From positions 62,001 through 126,000 of the forward strand of contig JAGYKB010000003.1 of NCBI GenBank assembly GCA_018401885.1: 64,000 bases of DNA, in the 5' to 3' direction. This DNA comes from Gammaproteobacteria bacterium. GTDB lineage: Bacteria > Pseudomonadota > Gammaproteobacteria > Pseudomonadales > Pseudohongiellaceae. The position numbers and the translations under genes were made by a program. Below, piece by piece: positions 8,504-16,074 of this stretch. The notes beneath the pieces are model-generated. The model did not search any database and was not told the DNA's origin. It was given only the letters and a program-made list of their open reading frames with translations. Positions within the stretch are counted from its first letter, which is position 1. Each line of letters starts with the position of its first letter.

Positions 8504-8902
8504 GTGAAGTCATTTCAATCGGGGCATAGCCGCGTTATGTGCCCTAACATCGATTGCGGAATAGACCTTGCGCTTGACGCGCTGTCCTGCCCCAAATGCG
8601 ATGAACCTTTGCCGATTGGGCTGCGCGATGATTTGCTGGAGATAGATGTCGCCCATTCGGGTGAGACATGGACAGAGGCGTTGGACAAGCTCGAGGCTGC
8701 CATCAGCTTTGCCCGCGCGCAGCGCTTTAAGGGTCTGCGGGTAATTCATGGCAGTGGGCGGTCTCGCGATGACGATGCTTGGGAGGGTCCGGGGCGGATC
8801 CGCCGAGAGTCGCTAAATTATCTTCGTCAGGCGGCAGTCGATATCGACGCACGGCTGATGCCCGAAAAACACAATCGCGGCGCTCATCTACTTCTATTCT
8901 GA
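8504..8902 (+). CDS. Small Smr-like protein with N-terminal zinc ribbon
   Basis: A 132-residue protein. Residues 12-36 carry paired cysteines C-x4-C and C-x2-C, like a small zinc ribbon. Residues about 47-132 resemble an Smr domain: an initial I-D-V-A-H strand, a W-T-E-A-L-D-K-L-E-A helix, and L-R-V-I-H-G-S-G-R-S, the equivalent of the conserved V-I-H-G-K-G loop, then a helix and a closing L-L-L-F strand. Smr domains bind or cleave nucleic acid. The start is uncertain: GTG at 8504 has only a weak ribosome site, and ATG at 8537 would begin exactly at the ribbon. The N-terminal motif L-D-L-H-G is replaced here, so activity may differ. Confidence 0.65.
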   Translation: MKSFQSGHSRVMCPNIDCGIDLALDALSCPKCDEPLPIGLRDDLLEIDVAHSGETWTEALDKLEAAISFARAQRFKGLRVIHGSGRSRDDDAWEGPGRIRRESLNYLRQAAVDIDARLMPEKHNRGAHLLLF

Positions 8903-8988
8903 GAACGTTTTGACTTCACTGGTGTTCTTTCGAAACCAGTAGTCGCCCTAATGCGAAGCCCTATGCCCACGTCTCGTCTACATAGATA

Positions 8989-10116
8989 TCAGAGTGCGCG
9001 ACTAATCACCATTTTCTGCACCTCGCTCGTGCCCTCGTAAATCTGACAGGCTCGGACGTCGCGGTAGTAGCGCTCCACTGGGAAATCCTGCAAATAGCCG
9101 TAGCCTCCGTGTATCTGAATCGCATCGGAACAGACGCGTTCCGCTATTTCGGATGCAAAGAGTTTGGCCATCGATGCTTCGCTGAGGCAGGGCTCGCCTG
9201 CATCTTTTAGCGCGGCTGCGTGGAGCGTGAGCTGCCTCGCGGCCTCTATTTGAGTAGCCATGTCGGCAAGTTTGAAGGCGACTGCCTGATGTTCAGAAAG
9301 CGGTTTGGCAAACGCCTGGCGCTCGCGGCTATAAAGTGTTGCCGCTTCGAGCGCAGCGCGCGCGATACCGACACACTGGGCGGCGATGCCGATTCGACCG
9401 CCTTCGAGATTGCCGAGGGCTATTTTATACCCTTGGCCCTCTTCGCCTAAACGGTATTCCGCTGGAATAACGCAGTCTTCAAAAGCTATCTGACAGGTAT
9501 CCGACGCGCGTTGACCCATCTTCGTCTCTACGCTGGCGACGCGGTAGCCGGGAGTATCCGTTGGTACGACGAACGCGGTAATCCCGCGTTTGCCGGCTGC
9601 AGGGTCGGTAACCGCAAAAACAATCGCGATATCTGCGTTTTTGCCCGAGGTAATGAACTGCTTGGTGCCATTCAAAACGTAGTCTCCGCCTCGCGCCTCA
9701 GCACGGGTCTTAAGTCCCGAAGCATCGCTGCCCGCCTGTGGCTCGGTGAGACAGAATGCAGCGAGCTTGTCCCCGCGAGCAAGCGGCGCAAGAAAATCTC
9801 GCTGCTGCTGAGCCGTGCCGTATTGGAGTAGAGGCATGCAACCAACCGAATTAGTCACACTGATTATTGTCGAGCATGCGGCGTCGGCAACGCCAATTTC
9901 CTCGAGCACGAGTGCTGCTGCAACATAGCCGATGTCGCAGCCGCCGTGTTGCTCGGGCACTAGCATGCCGTAGAAACCGAGCTTAGCGAGGCCGCTTAGC
10001 GCCTCCGCCGGGAAGGTTGCATCCCGGTCCCACTGCGCCGCGAAGGGTGCAATGTGTTCGCTCGCATAGCTGCGCGCGGTTTCGCGGATGAGGCGCTGTT
10101 CTTCGGTGAGAATCAT
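8989..10116 (-). CDS. Acyl-CoA dehydrogenase
   Basis: A 375-residue flavoprotein of normal family length. Key blocks are A-F-C-L-T-E-P-x-A-G-S-D (FAD/acyl-CoA contact, about 123-134), [13 protein letters not shown], the D[11 protein letters not shown] motif (about 340-350), and C-Q-I-Y-E-G-T-S-E near the C-terminus. The Glu in Y-E-G-T is the likely catalytic base, as in medium- and short-chain dehydrogenases. It catalyses alpha,beta-dehydrogenation of an acyl-CoA with electrons passed to ETF. Chain-length specificity is not readable; short or branched is plausible. It is the last gene of a minus-strand operon, only 6 bases after the hydrolase. Confidence 0.9.
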   Translation of the reverse strand: MILTEEQRLIRETARSYASEHIAPFAAQWDRDATFPAEALSGLAKLGFYGMLVPEQHGGCDIGYVAAALVLEEIGVADAACSTIISVTNSVGCMPLLQYGTAQQQRDFLAPLARGDKLAAFCLTEPQAGSDASGLKTRAEARGGDYVLNGTKQFITSGKNADIAIVFAVTDPAAGKRGITAFVVPTDTPGYRVASVETKMGQRASDTCQIAFEDCVIPAEYRLGEEGQGYKIALGNLEGGRIGIAAQCVGIARAALEAATLYSRERQAFAKPLSEHQAVAFKLADMATQIEAARQLTLHAAALKDAGEPCLSEASMAKLFASEIAERVCSDAIQIHGGYGYLQDFPVERYYRDVRACQIYEGTSEVQKMVISRAL

Positions 10117-10122
10117 AGGGTG

Positions 10123-11178
10123 CTATTTCCAGCTGCTCGCTGGCTCGTTTGCGTCCGAAGTTAGGAAGCGAATCAGGTCTTTATGAAACAGATCTGGTAT
10201 TTCGATCTGCGGGGCATGACCAACGTCCGGATAGAGGATGATCGCGCTATTTTGGAGCTGATTGGCGACATTATGGGCAAGTGCTGGGAAATCATCGACT
10301 AATCCATCCTCTTCCCCGCCGATGACCAGCGCCTTTGTCGCGATATGCTGCCAGTCATAGACTACGGGATCGTCGTAAAGCATTTGCCCTTGCAGACGTC
10401 TCACCTGTGCGAGTCGGGGCCAGTCGCCGCCGAGGGTTTGACCATACTGGCGACGCACAAATTCAAGGTGTGCGGGGGGCCACTTTAGCGGGAAATAGCG
10501 CTGGTGTCCTCGGAGTATCGATTGATAGGTGGTTTCACCGCCGCCGACAAAAGGGTCGCTCCAGGGACGACTCTGACGCTGGTCTGTGAGGCCTATCTGA
10601 TTAACCATGACCACATGGGTGGTTGTCTCGGGATACATCATGGCAAACCGAGAAACGGCCATGCCACCCATTGAATGCCCCACGATCGCGGTTTTCTCAA
10701 TGCCGAGTTCGTCGAGAAGCGCCTTCATGTTGGCTGCGACCATATTAAAGCTGTAGGGGAGTATTGGCTTAGAGCTTTTGCCATAACCAATGCGATCCAC
10801 AGCGATCACCCTAAATCCTGCGTCGGCAAGCGCATTGATCGTCGGAGTGTAGGCTTCAGAGTAAAAGTTCATCCCGTGTTGAATAAACACCGTCTGGCCG
10901 TTAGCGCGTCCGCTTGGCGCAACGTCCATGTACGCGTAGCGAAGATCCTGCTGGAAGCGGTTAATCTCTAGGAATTGAACCGGGTAGGGATAGGGGATCT
11001 CCTCGAAATTAGCTGAAACCGCGCCCCACTCGGCAGGCGGCTCGGCTGGGGCCACCTCGGGCCAAGATTCCTGAGCTTGGCCGAGGTTTCCGCCTAGCGC
11101 AAGGGTGAGCGCGAAGCTCAATGCGGCGCTTTGAATGAATCCAGTGTGTTTACGCTTTCTGACAATTGAGTAGAACAT
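10123..11178 (-). CDS. Exported alpha/beta-hydrolase
   Basis: A 351-residue alpha/beta-hydrolase with a signal peptide (basic start, hydrophobic core, L-G-Q-A-Q-E around residue 36). The oxyanion region is V-F-I-Q-H-G-M-N, the nucleophile elbow is G-H-S-M-G-G (Ser as nucleophile), and the acid and histidine lie in the C-terminal third, with G-E-E-D-G-L-V-D and D-V-G-H-A-P. It probably cleaves an ester in the periplasm; the substrate is unknown. AGAGGA precedes the ATG. It sits between thiolase (53 bases upstream) and acyl-CoA dehydrogenase (6 bases downstream) on the same strand, so an exported esterase is co-transcribed with two cytoplasmic beta-oxidation enzymes. Confidence 0.85.
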   Translation of the reverse strand: MFYSIVRKRKHTGFIQSAALSFALTLALGGNLGQAQESWPEVAPAEPPAEWGAVSANFEEIPYPYPVQFLEINRFQQDLRYAYMDVAPSGRANGQTVFIQHGMNFYSEAYTPTINALADAGFRVIAVDRIGYGKSSKPILPYSFNMVAANMKALLDELGIEKTAIVGHSMGGMAVSRFAMMYPETTTHVVMVNQIGLTDQRQSRPWSDPFVGGGETTYQSILRGHQRYFPLKWPPAHLEFVRRQYGQTLGGDWPRLAQVRRLQGQMLYDDPVVYDWQHIATKALVIGGEEDGLVDDFPALAHNVANQLQNSAIILYPDVGHAPQIEIPDLFHKDLIRFLTSDANEPASSWK

Positions 11179-11231
11179 ACAGCTAATCCTCTCTTTATTT
11201 ATCGGTTTTATTCTTAAAGGTCAGTGGGGTG

Positions 11232-12425
11232 TTATATGAGTTCGACGGCCAAGGCGGTCGCTTCACCTCCGCCAATACACAGCGAGGCAATGCCGCGTTT
11301 CTTGCCATGATTCGCGAGTGCGGCAAGTAGCGTGACGACAATGCGCGTGCCAGAGCAACCAATGGGGTGGCCGAGCGCACAGGCACCGCCGTTGACATTA
11401 ACCTTCGCCGCGTCGAGCCCTAGTGATTTGATAGCCGCCATTGGGACGACTGCGAAAGCCTCATTAATTTCGAAGAGGTCAACAGAGTCTTTATCCCAGC
11501 CGGTTTTTTTCATTAGGCTGCCAATTGCTCCAATGGGCGCCATAGTGAATTCACTGGGTTCCTGTGCATGCGATGTATGTGCCACGATGCGCGCAAGCGG
11601 AGTAAGTCCTCGCTTCGAAGCCTCGGACTGGCGCATCAAAACAACGGCAGCCGCACCATCGGAAATCGAGCTCGCATTCGCTGCGGTCACGGTCCCGTCC
11701 TTTTTGAAGGCGGGGCGTAGTTGAGGGATTTTATCGAAGCGCGCTTTCATAGGCTGTTCGTCGGTGTCGATTGTCACAGTGCCACCGCGCTGTGCGACCA
11801 CAACAGGGGTTATCTCACTTAAAAAAGCGCCGCTTTCGATGGCCGCTTGCGCCTTCTTCAGCGAGTCAATAGCGTAGGCATCTTGGGCTTCGCGGTCAAA
11901 GCTATATTTGTCCGCGCAGGTCTCGGCGTAAACGCCCATTGCAGCTCCTTCGTAGGCGTCTTCGAGCCCATCGAAGGCCATGTGGTCGATAACTTTTGCA
12001 TGGCCGAATCGATAACCCGAACGCGCACCGGGGAGCAGATGCGGCGCATTGCTCATGCTCTCCATGCCGCCGGCAACTGCCACAGTGGCGCTGTCTGCAA
12101 GCAGGAGGTCGTGGGCGAGCATTATCGCCTTCATGCCAGAGCCGCAAACCTTATTAATCGTAGTTGTGCCGGTTGACTTGGGTATACCTGCGCCCAAAGA
12201 CGCCTGTCGGGCGGGCGCCTGACCCAAGCCGGCCGGCAGCACACAGCCCATAATGACTTCATCGATATCGCTCGCCTCGAGACCCGCACGCGCCACCGCC
12301 GCGCGGATCGCGGTAGAACCCAGTTCCGTGGCCTTTACCGAGGCTAATTCGCCCAAAAAGCCGCCCATTGGGGTGCGTGCTTGGCCGACGATGACAATGG
12401 GGTCTTGTTGCGCTGCGGTGGTCAT
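11232..12425 (-). CDS. Acetyl-CoA C-acetyltransferase (thiolase)
   Basis: A 397-residue thiolase of standard length. The acyl-accepting cysteine is in I-N-K-V-C-G-S-G-M-K (about residue 90). The histidine region N-V-N-G-G-A-C-A-L-G-H-P-I-G and the second cysteine in G-C-S-G-T-R (about 378) complete the active site. It catalyses condensation or cleavage of acetoacetyl-CoA/3-ketoacyl-CoA; the short-chain biosynthetic-type sequence favours an AtoB/PhaA-like role. AGGAATTCC precedes the ATG. It is the first gene of the thiolase-hydrolase-dehydrogenase operon and is divergent from the nitronate monooxygenase-like gene across 268 bases. Confidence 0.93.
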   Translation of the reverse strand: MTTAAQQDPIVIVGQARTPMGGFLGELASVKATELGSTAIRAAVARAGLEASDIDEVIMGCVLPAGLGQAPARQASLGAGIPKSTGTTTINKVCGSGMKAIMLAHDLLLADSATVAVAGGMESMSNAPHLLPGARSGYRFGHAKVIDHMAFDGLEDAYEGAAMGVYAETCADKYSFDREAQDAYAIDSLKKAQAAIESGAFLSEITPVVVAQRGGTVTIDTDEQPMKARFDKIPQLRPAFKKDGTVTAANASSISDGAAAVVLMRQSEASKRGLTPLARIVAHTSHAQEPSEFTMAPIGAIGSLMKKTGWDKDSVDLFEINEAFAVVPMAAIKSLGLDAAKVNVNGGACALGHPIGCSGTRIVVTLLAALANHGKKRGIASLCIGGGEATALAVELI

Positions 12426-12693
12426 AGGAATTCCTGCTAGGTTCGAGTTGCTTTGAGGGCAAATTAAGTGGTCTGTGAGTATAACCTAAGGTCATCGCTT
12501 GGCGAGCGTTGTAACCCCAAAACCAGCTCGCATCGTAACCCTTTCCAAGCCCAAAGCGATTTGGCACACTGCGTGCTGAAATCACGCATCACATCGAGCG
12601 GAATGCCCCTATAGGCATCCACATGCTCGGTTTAGCACTCGAGCAATAACTCGAACCCATCGTCGCTACACATCCGAACCAAAAGGACTCAGC

Positions 12694-13659
12694 ATGGCAA
12701 TCCCAGAAATTCTCAAAGGCCGACTCTCTATTCCTGTTGTCGCGTCCCCCCTCTTTATCATCTCGGGCCCCGAGCTCGTCATTGCGCAGTGTAAAGCCGG
12801 CGTCGTTGGTTCATTTCCTTCGCTTAATGCGCGTCCTGTCGAAGTGCTGGACGAATGGCTGACGCAGATTAACGCTGAGCTCGACGCGTACAATTTAGCT
12901 AATCCAGATAAGCCCGCCGCACCTTTTGCAGTGAATCAGATAGTTCACAATTCGAACGATCGTCTAATGCAAGATGTCGAGCTCTGCGTAAAGCACAAGG
13001 TACCGATTGTCATTACCTCGCTGGGTGCTCGCCCTGAAGTATTTGATGCAATTCACTCCTATGGCGGTATTGTGCTTCACGATGTGATTAACAACCGGTT
13101 CGCAAAAAAGGCGATCGAGAAGGGCGCCGACGGCCTTATCTGCGTGGCAGCCGGCGCCGGTGGTCACGCTGGCACTCTTTCACCTATGCCGTTCATTCAG
13201 GAAGTCCGCGAGTGGTTCGACGGGCCGGTCCTGCTTTCGGGCGCAATCTCGACGGGCGATGCCGTACTCGCAGCGCAAGCGATGGGTGCCGATATGGCGT
13301 ATATCGGGTCCGCGTTTATCGCCACTAAAGAGGCGAACGCTGACGAAGCTTATAAACAGTCGTTAGTGGATTACGCGGCGAGCGATATTGTTTACACGAA
13401 TCTTTTTACCGGCGTCCACGGCAATTATCTGCGTCCTTCTATCGAAGCGGCGGGCCTTGATCCCGATAATCTTCCCGAGAGTGACCCGTCGAAGATGAAC
13501 TTCGGCTCAGGCGGAAGTTCTAAGGCTAAAGCATGGCGCGACATTTGGGGCTGTGGGCAGGGTATCAACGCGATCAAGTCTATTGATACTGCAGGAGAGC
13601 TTGTAGAACGGTTGAAACGTGAATATGCCGCAGCGCGCGCGCGCCTACTCGCTAGCTAG
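12694..13659 (+). CDS. Nitronate monooxygenase / 2-nitropropane dioxygenase-like FMN enzyme
   Basis: A 321-residue TIM-barrel flavoprotein of the NMO/NPD group. The conserved region I-C-V-A-A-G-A-G-G-H-A-G-T (about 150-162) contains the histidine proposed as catalytic base in nitronate monooxygenases. P-V-L-L-S-G-A-I-S-T-G and A-D-M-A-Y-I-G-S-A-F-I-A-T form the FMN phosphate site. Family members oxidise nitronates with oxygen, and some are general FMN oxidoreductases. A clear AAGGA precedes the ATG. It ends just before the acylase gene on the same strand. It is only distantly similar to the protein at 25303, which belongs to another subgroup. Confidence 0.85.
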   Translation: MAIPEILKGRLSIPVVASPLFIISGPELVIAQCKAGVVGSFPSLNARPVEVLDEWLTQINAELDAYNLANPDKPAAPFAVNQIVHNSNDRLMQDVELCVKHKVPIVITSLGARPEVFDAIHSYGGIVLHDVINNRFAKKAIEKGADGLICVAAGAGGHAGTLSPMPFIQEVREWFDGPVLLSGAISTGDAVLAAQAMGADMAYIGSAFIATKEANADEAYKQSLVDYAASDIVYTNLFTGVHGNYLRPSIEAAGLDPDNLPESDPSKMNFGSGGSSKAKAWRDIWGCGQGINAIKSIDTAGELVERLKREYAAARARLLAS

Positions 13660-13714
13660 AGTCGCCGCAATATTTCGAATCGAGAAAACACCCAAAAAAT
13701 TGAGGGAGAGAAAA

Positions 13715-16024
13715 ATGACAAGGTTGGGAAATACCAAAGACCGAAGTGGAATTAACGAGCGGAGTGGATTAATGCCAGTAAAGCTCGCAATCGCTTTCAG
13801 CCTGGGTGCAATGATGGCCGCCTGCGCCCCCGACGAAGGCGTTTCGGACAACAACGCAAGTGAATTAACAAGAGAGACCGTCGACGTTCGATGGACCGAG
13901 CATGGTATCCCCCATATTACGGCCCAAACATGGGAAGGACTCGGTTTCGGTTTTGCGCACTCTGTGGCGCAAAATGGCGTCTGCGTTTTGGCTAAAGAAC
14001 TGGTAACCGTCAATGGCGAATTAACCAAGTATTTTGGTGCAGAAAATGGCAACGTAAACAGCGACGCATTTCATCGCGCGCTACTTAACGACGCGAAAAT
14101 CGACGAGTATTTAGCGGCGAGTTCCGCTGACAGCAATGCGATGGACAGCGGCTATGCACGTGGCTATAACCGCTATATCGATACTCATGCCGACCAGCTC
14201 CCTGCATCCTGCGCTGGCGCAGAGTGGGTCAAGCCCATCGACGAACGGGACCTTGCGCGGCTCGCAATTGGCGTAGGCATACGCTATGGCCTTGGACGTG
14301 TAACAGACCAAATCGCAACAGCGACACCTAACCAGGCGATCGCTTCGCTAAAGCCGATCGATCTGTCGCTCGATGTCGAGAAAATTGGCAGTAATGCGTA
14401 CGCGTTCGGAAGTGAGTTAACCGACACGGGACGTGGCATTCTTCTCGGCAACCCACATTACCCTTGGCAAGGACCTTCGCGGTTTCATATGGCGCATCTC
14501 ACGCTGCCGGGCGAAATCGATTTTATGGGAGTTGGCCTGATTGCGACACCACGACTTGCGATTGGGTTTAACGAGACAATTGCGTGGTCGCATACCGTCT
14601 CCACGGCATTGCGCTTTACCTTCTTCAGGCTGGATCTTGTGCCTGGTAATCCGATGGCCTACCTCGTAGGCGATCAAGAGCGCCCCATCGAAGCCATCGA
14701 GGTTGCGGTTGAGACTGCAACTGGAATAGAAAACCGAACGGTTTACTTAACGCATCTTGGTCCAGTCGTTGCGGGGCCCAGCACGCCATGGAACGATAAA
14801 CACGTTTACGTTATGCGCGACGTAAACTATGAAAATTACCGCACGGGCGATCAGTATGCTGCGATGCAGCGCGCGACCGACGTCACACAGCTCAAGCAGG
14901 CACTCGCTGATCATCAGGGTGCGGCGTTTGTGAACACAATTGCGGCCGACAAAGCGGGAGGGGCGCTCTATGCTGACATGTCGGCTATACCGAATGTGTC
15001 GGTTGATTTGATCGCGCGTTGCGCGGTTGATCAATCTGCAGGTACTCGTATAACGACACTTAATGGCTCCGACCCCAGCTGCGATTGGCAGATAGATGAG
15101 AGCGCTGCGGCCCCGGGTCTTATGCCGCCATCGCAGCAACCTAGTCTGATTACAACGACGTATGCCGGTAATAGCAACGACTCGTATTGGCTTAGCAATC
15201 CTGCTATGCGTCTCGAAGGTTACTCGCCGATAATCGGCGACGAGAATGCGCAGCGTACGCTACGCACACGCTCTGGGCTCAAATTTGTCGAAGAGGTGCT
15301 AAACGCAGGCGAGAAATTCGATCAGGCAACTGTCGAAGATTTACTGTTTAGCCATCGTCACTACGGCGCCGAATTGTTCCTCGATGAAGTGCTCGAGGTC
15401 TGTGCTGATGATCCCGCTCTCGCCGAGGCCTGTTCAGTGCTCGCGAACTGGGATCGTCGACAAACAGTAGAGAGCCGAGGGGCGCATATTTTCAATGAGT
15501 TTTTCGCCGAGACCAATCAGCTCTCTGCTCACTACGCGGTGCCATTCGATAATGCCGATCCAGTCCACACGCCTCGCGGGTTAACAGTTAGTGAAACGGC
15601 AACCCGTGAAGCTATTGTTGCTGCACTGCATGTGGCGGTGGATCGGATAACCGACGCAGGTATTGCGCTGGATGCGCGGTGGGGTGATGTACAGTTTGAG
15701 GTTCGCAATGGTGAGAAAATTGGTATCCCAGGCGGCGATGGCCGTGCGGGAATGTTTAGCGTAATCACCGCGCGTTTCGATGGCGACAACGGCGGCTACA
15801 CGCCAATCGTAACCGGCAACAGCTACATACAGTCGGTTACGTGGAACGAAGACGGAAGCCCGAGTGCGCGCGCGATACTCACCTATTCGCAATCACCTGA
15901 GCCGGACTCGCCATTTTACGCTGACCAAACCAAAATTTACTCGCAGAGCCAGTGGATAGAAATGCCCTTCACTGATGAACAGATTGCGACAAAGTTGGTT
16001 AGAGAAGAAACGCTAGAGATGTAA
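13715..16024 (+). CDS. Penicillin/acyl-homoserine-lactone acylase family lipoprotein (Ntn hydrolase)
   Basis: A 769-residue Ntn hydrolase. L-G-A-M-M-A-A-C (Cys about 37) is a good lipobox, so it is probably an envelope lipoprotein. The alpha chain contains R-W-T-E-H-G-I-P-H-I-T-A and G-x-G-F-A-H-S-V-A-Q-N. The self-cleavage point and N-terminal nucleophile are read as G|S-N-A-Y-A-F-G near residue 226, followed by the family motif G-N-P-H-Y-P-W. It shares these with aculeacin-, PvdQ- and AHL-acylase-type enzymes that hydrolyse acyl amides; the substrate is open (N-acyl lactone, antibiotic or peptide amide). GGGAGAG lies 5 bases before ATG 13715; an alternative ATG at 13772 also has GGAG. It converges with a TonB receptor. 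Confidence 0.87.
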   Translation: MTRLGNTKDRSGINERSGLMPVKLAIAFSLGAMMAACAPDEGVSDNNASELTRETVDVRWTEHGIPHITAQTWEGLGFGFAHSVAQNGVCVLAKELVTVNGELTKYFGAENGNVNSDAFHRALLNDAKIDEYLAASSADSNAMDSGYARGYNRYIDTHADQLPASCAGAEWVKPIDERDLARLAIGVGIRYGLGRVTDQIATATPNQAIASLKPIDLSLDVEKIGSNAYAFGSELTDTGRGILLGNPHYPWQGPSRFHMAHLTLPGEIDFMGVGLIATPRLAIGFNETIAWSHTVSTALRFTFFRLDLVPGNPMAYLVGDQERPIEAIEVAVETATGIENRTVYLTHLGPVVAGPSTPWNDKHVYVMRDVNYENYRTGDQYAAMQRATDVTQLKQALADHQGAAFVNTIAADKAGGALYADMSAIPNVSVDLIARCAVDQSAGTRITTLNGSDPSCDWQIDESAAAPGLMPPSQQPSLITTTYAGNSNDSYWLSNPAMRLEGYSPIIGDENAQRTLRTRSGLKFVEEVLNAGEKFDQATVEDLLFSHRHYGAELFLDEVLEVCADDPALAEACSVLANWDRRQTVESRGAHIFNEFFAETNQLSAHYAVPFDNADPVHTPRGLTVSETATREAIVAALHVAVDRITDAGIALDARWGDVQFEVRNGEKIGIPGGDGRAGMFSVITARFDGDNGGYTPIVTGNSYIQSVTWNEDGSPSARAILTYSQSPEPDSPFYADQTKIYSQSQWIEMPFTDEQIATKLVREETLEM

Positions 16025-16034
16025 TCTCTAGCGT
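16010..16034. terminator. Perfect hairpin across the acylase stop codon
   Basis: ACGCTAGAGAT (16010-16020) and its exact reverse complement ATCTCTAGCGT (16024-16034) flank a three-base loop; the TAA stop of the acylase lies inside. There is no T run on the plus strand. It sits between convergent genes and could protect the 3' end or stop transcription weakly in either direction. Confidence 0.5.
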
Positions 16035-16074
16035 GCTGCTGTTTCGCAGTAAGGGAAGCTTAGAAAAGCCTAAT

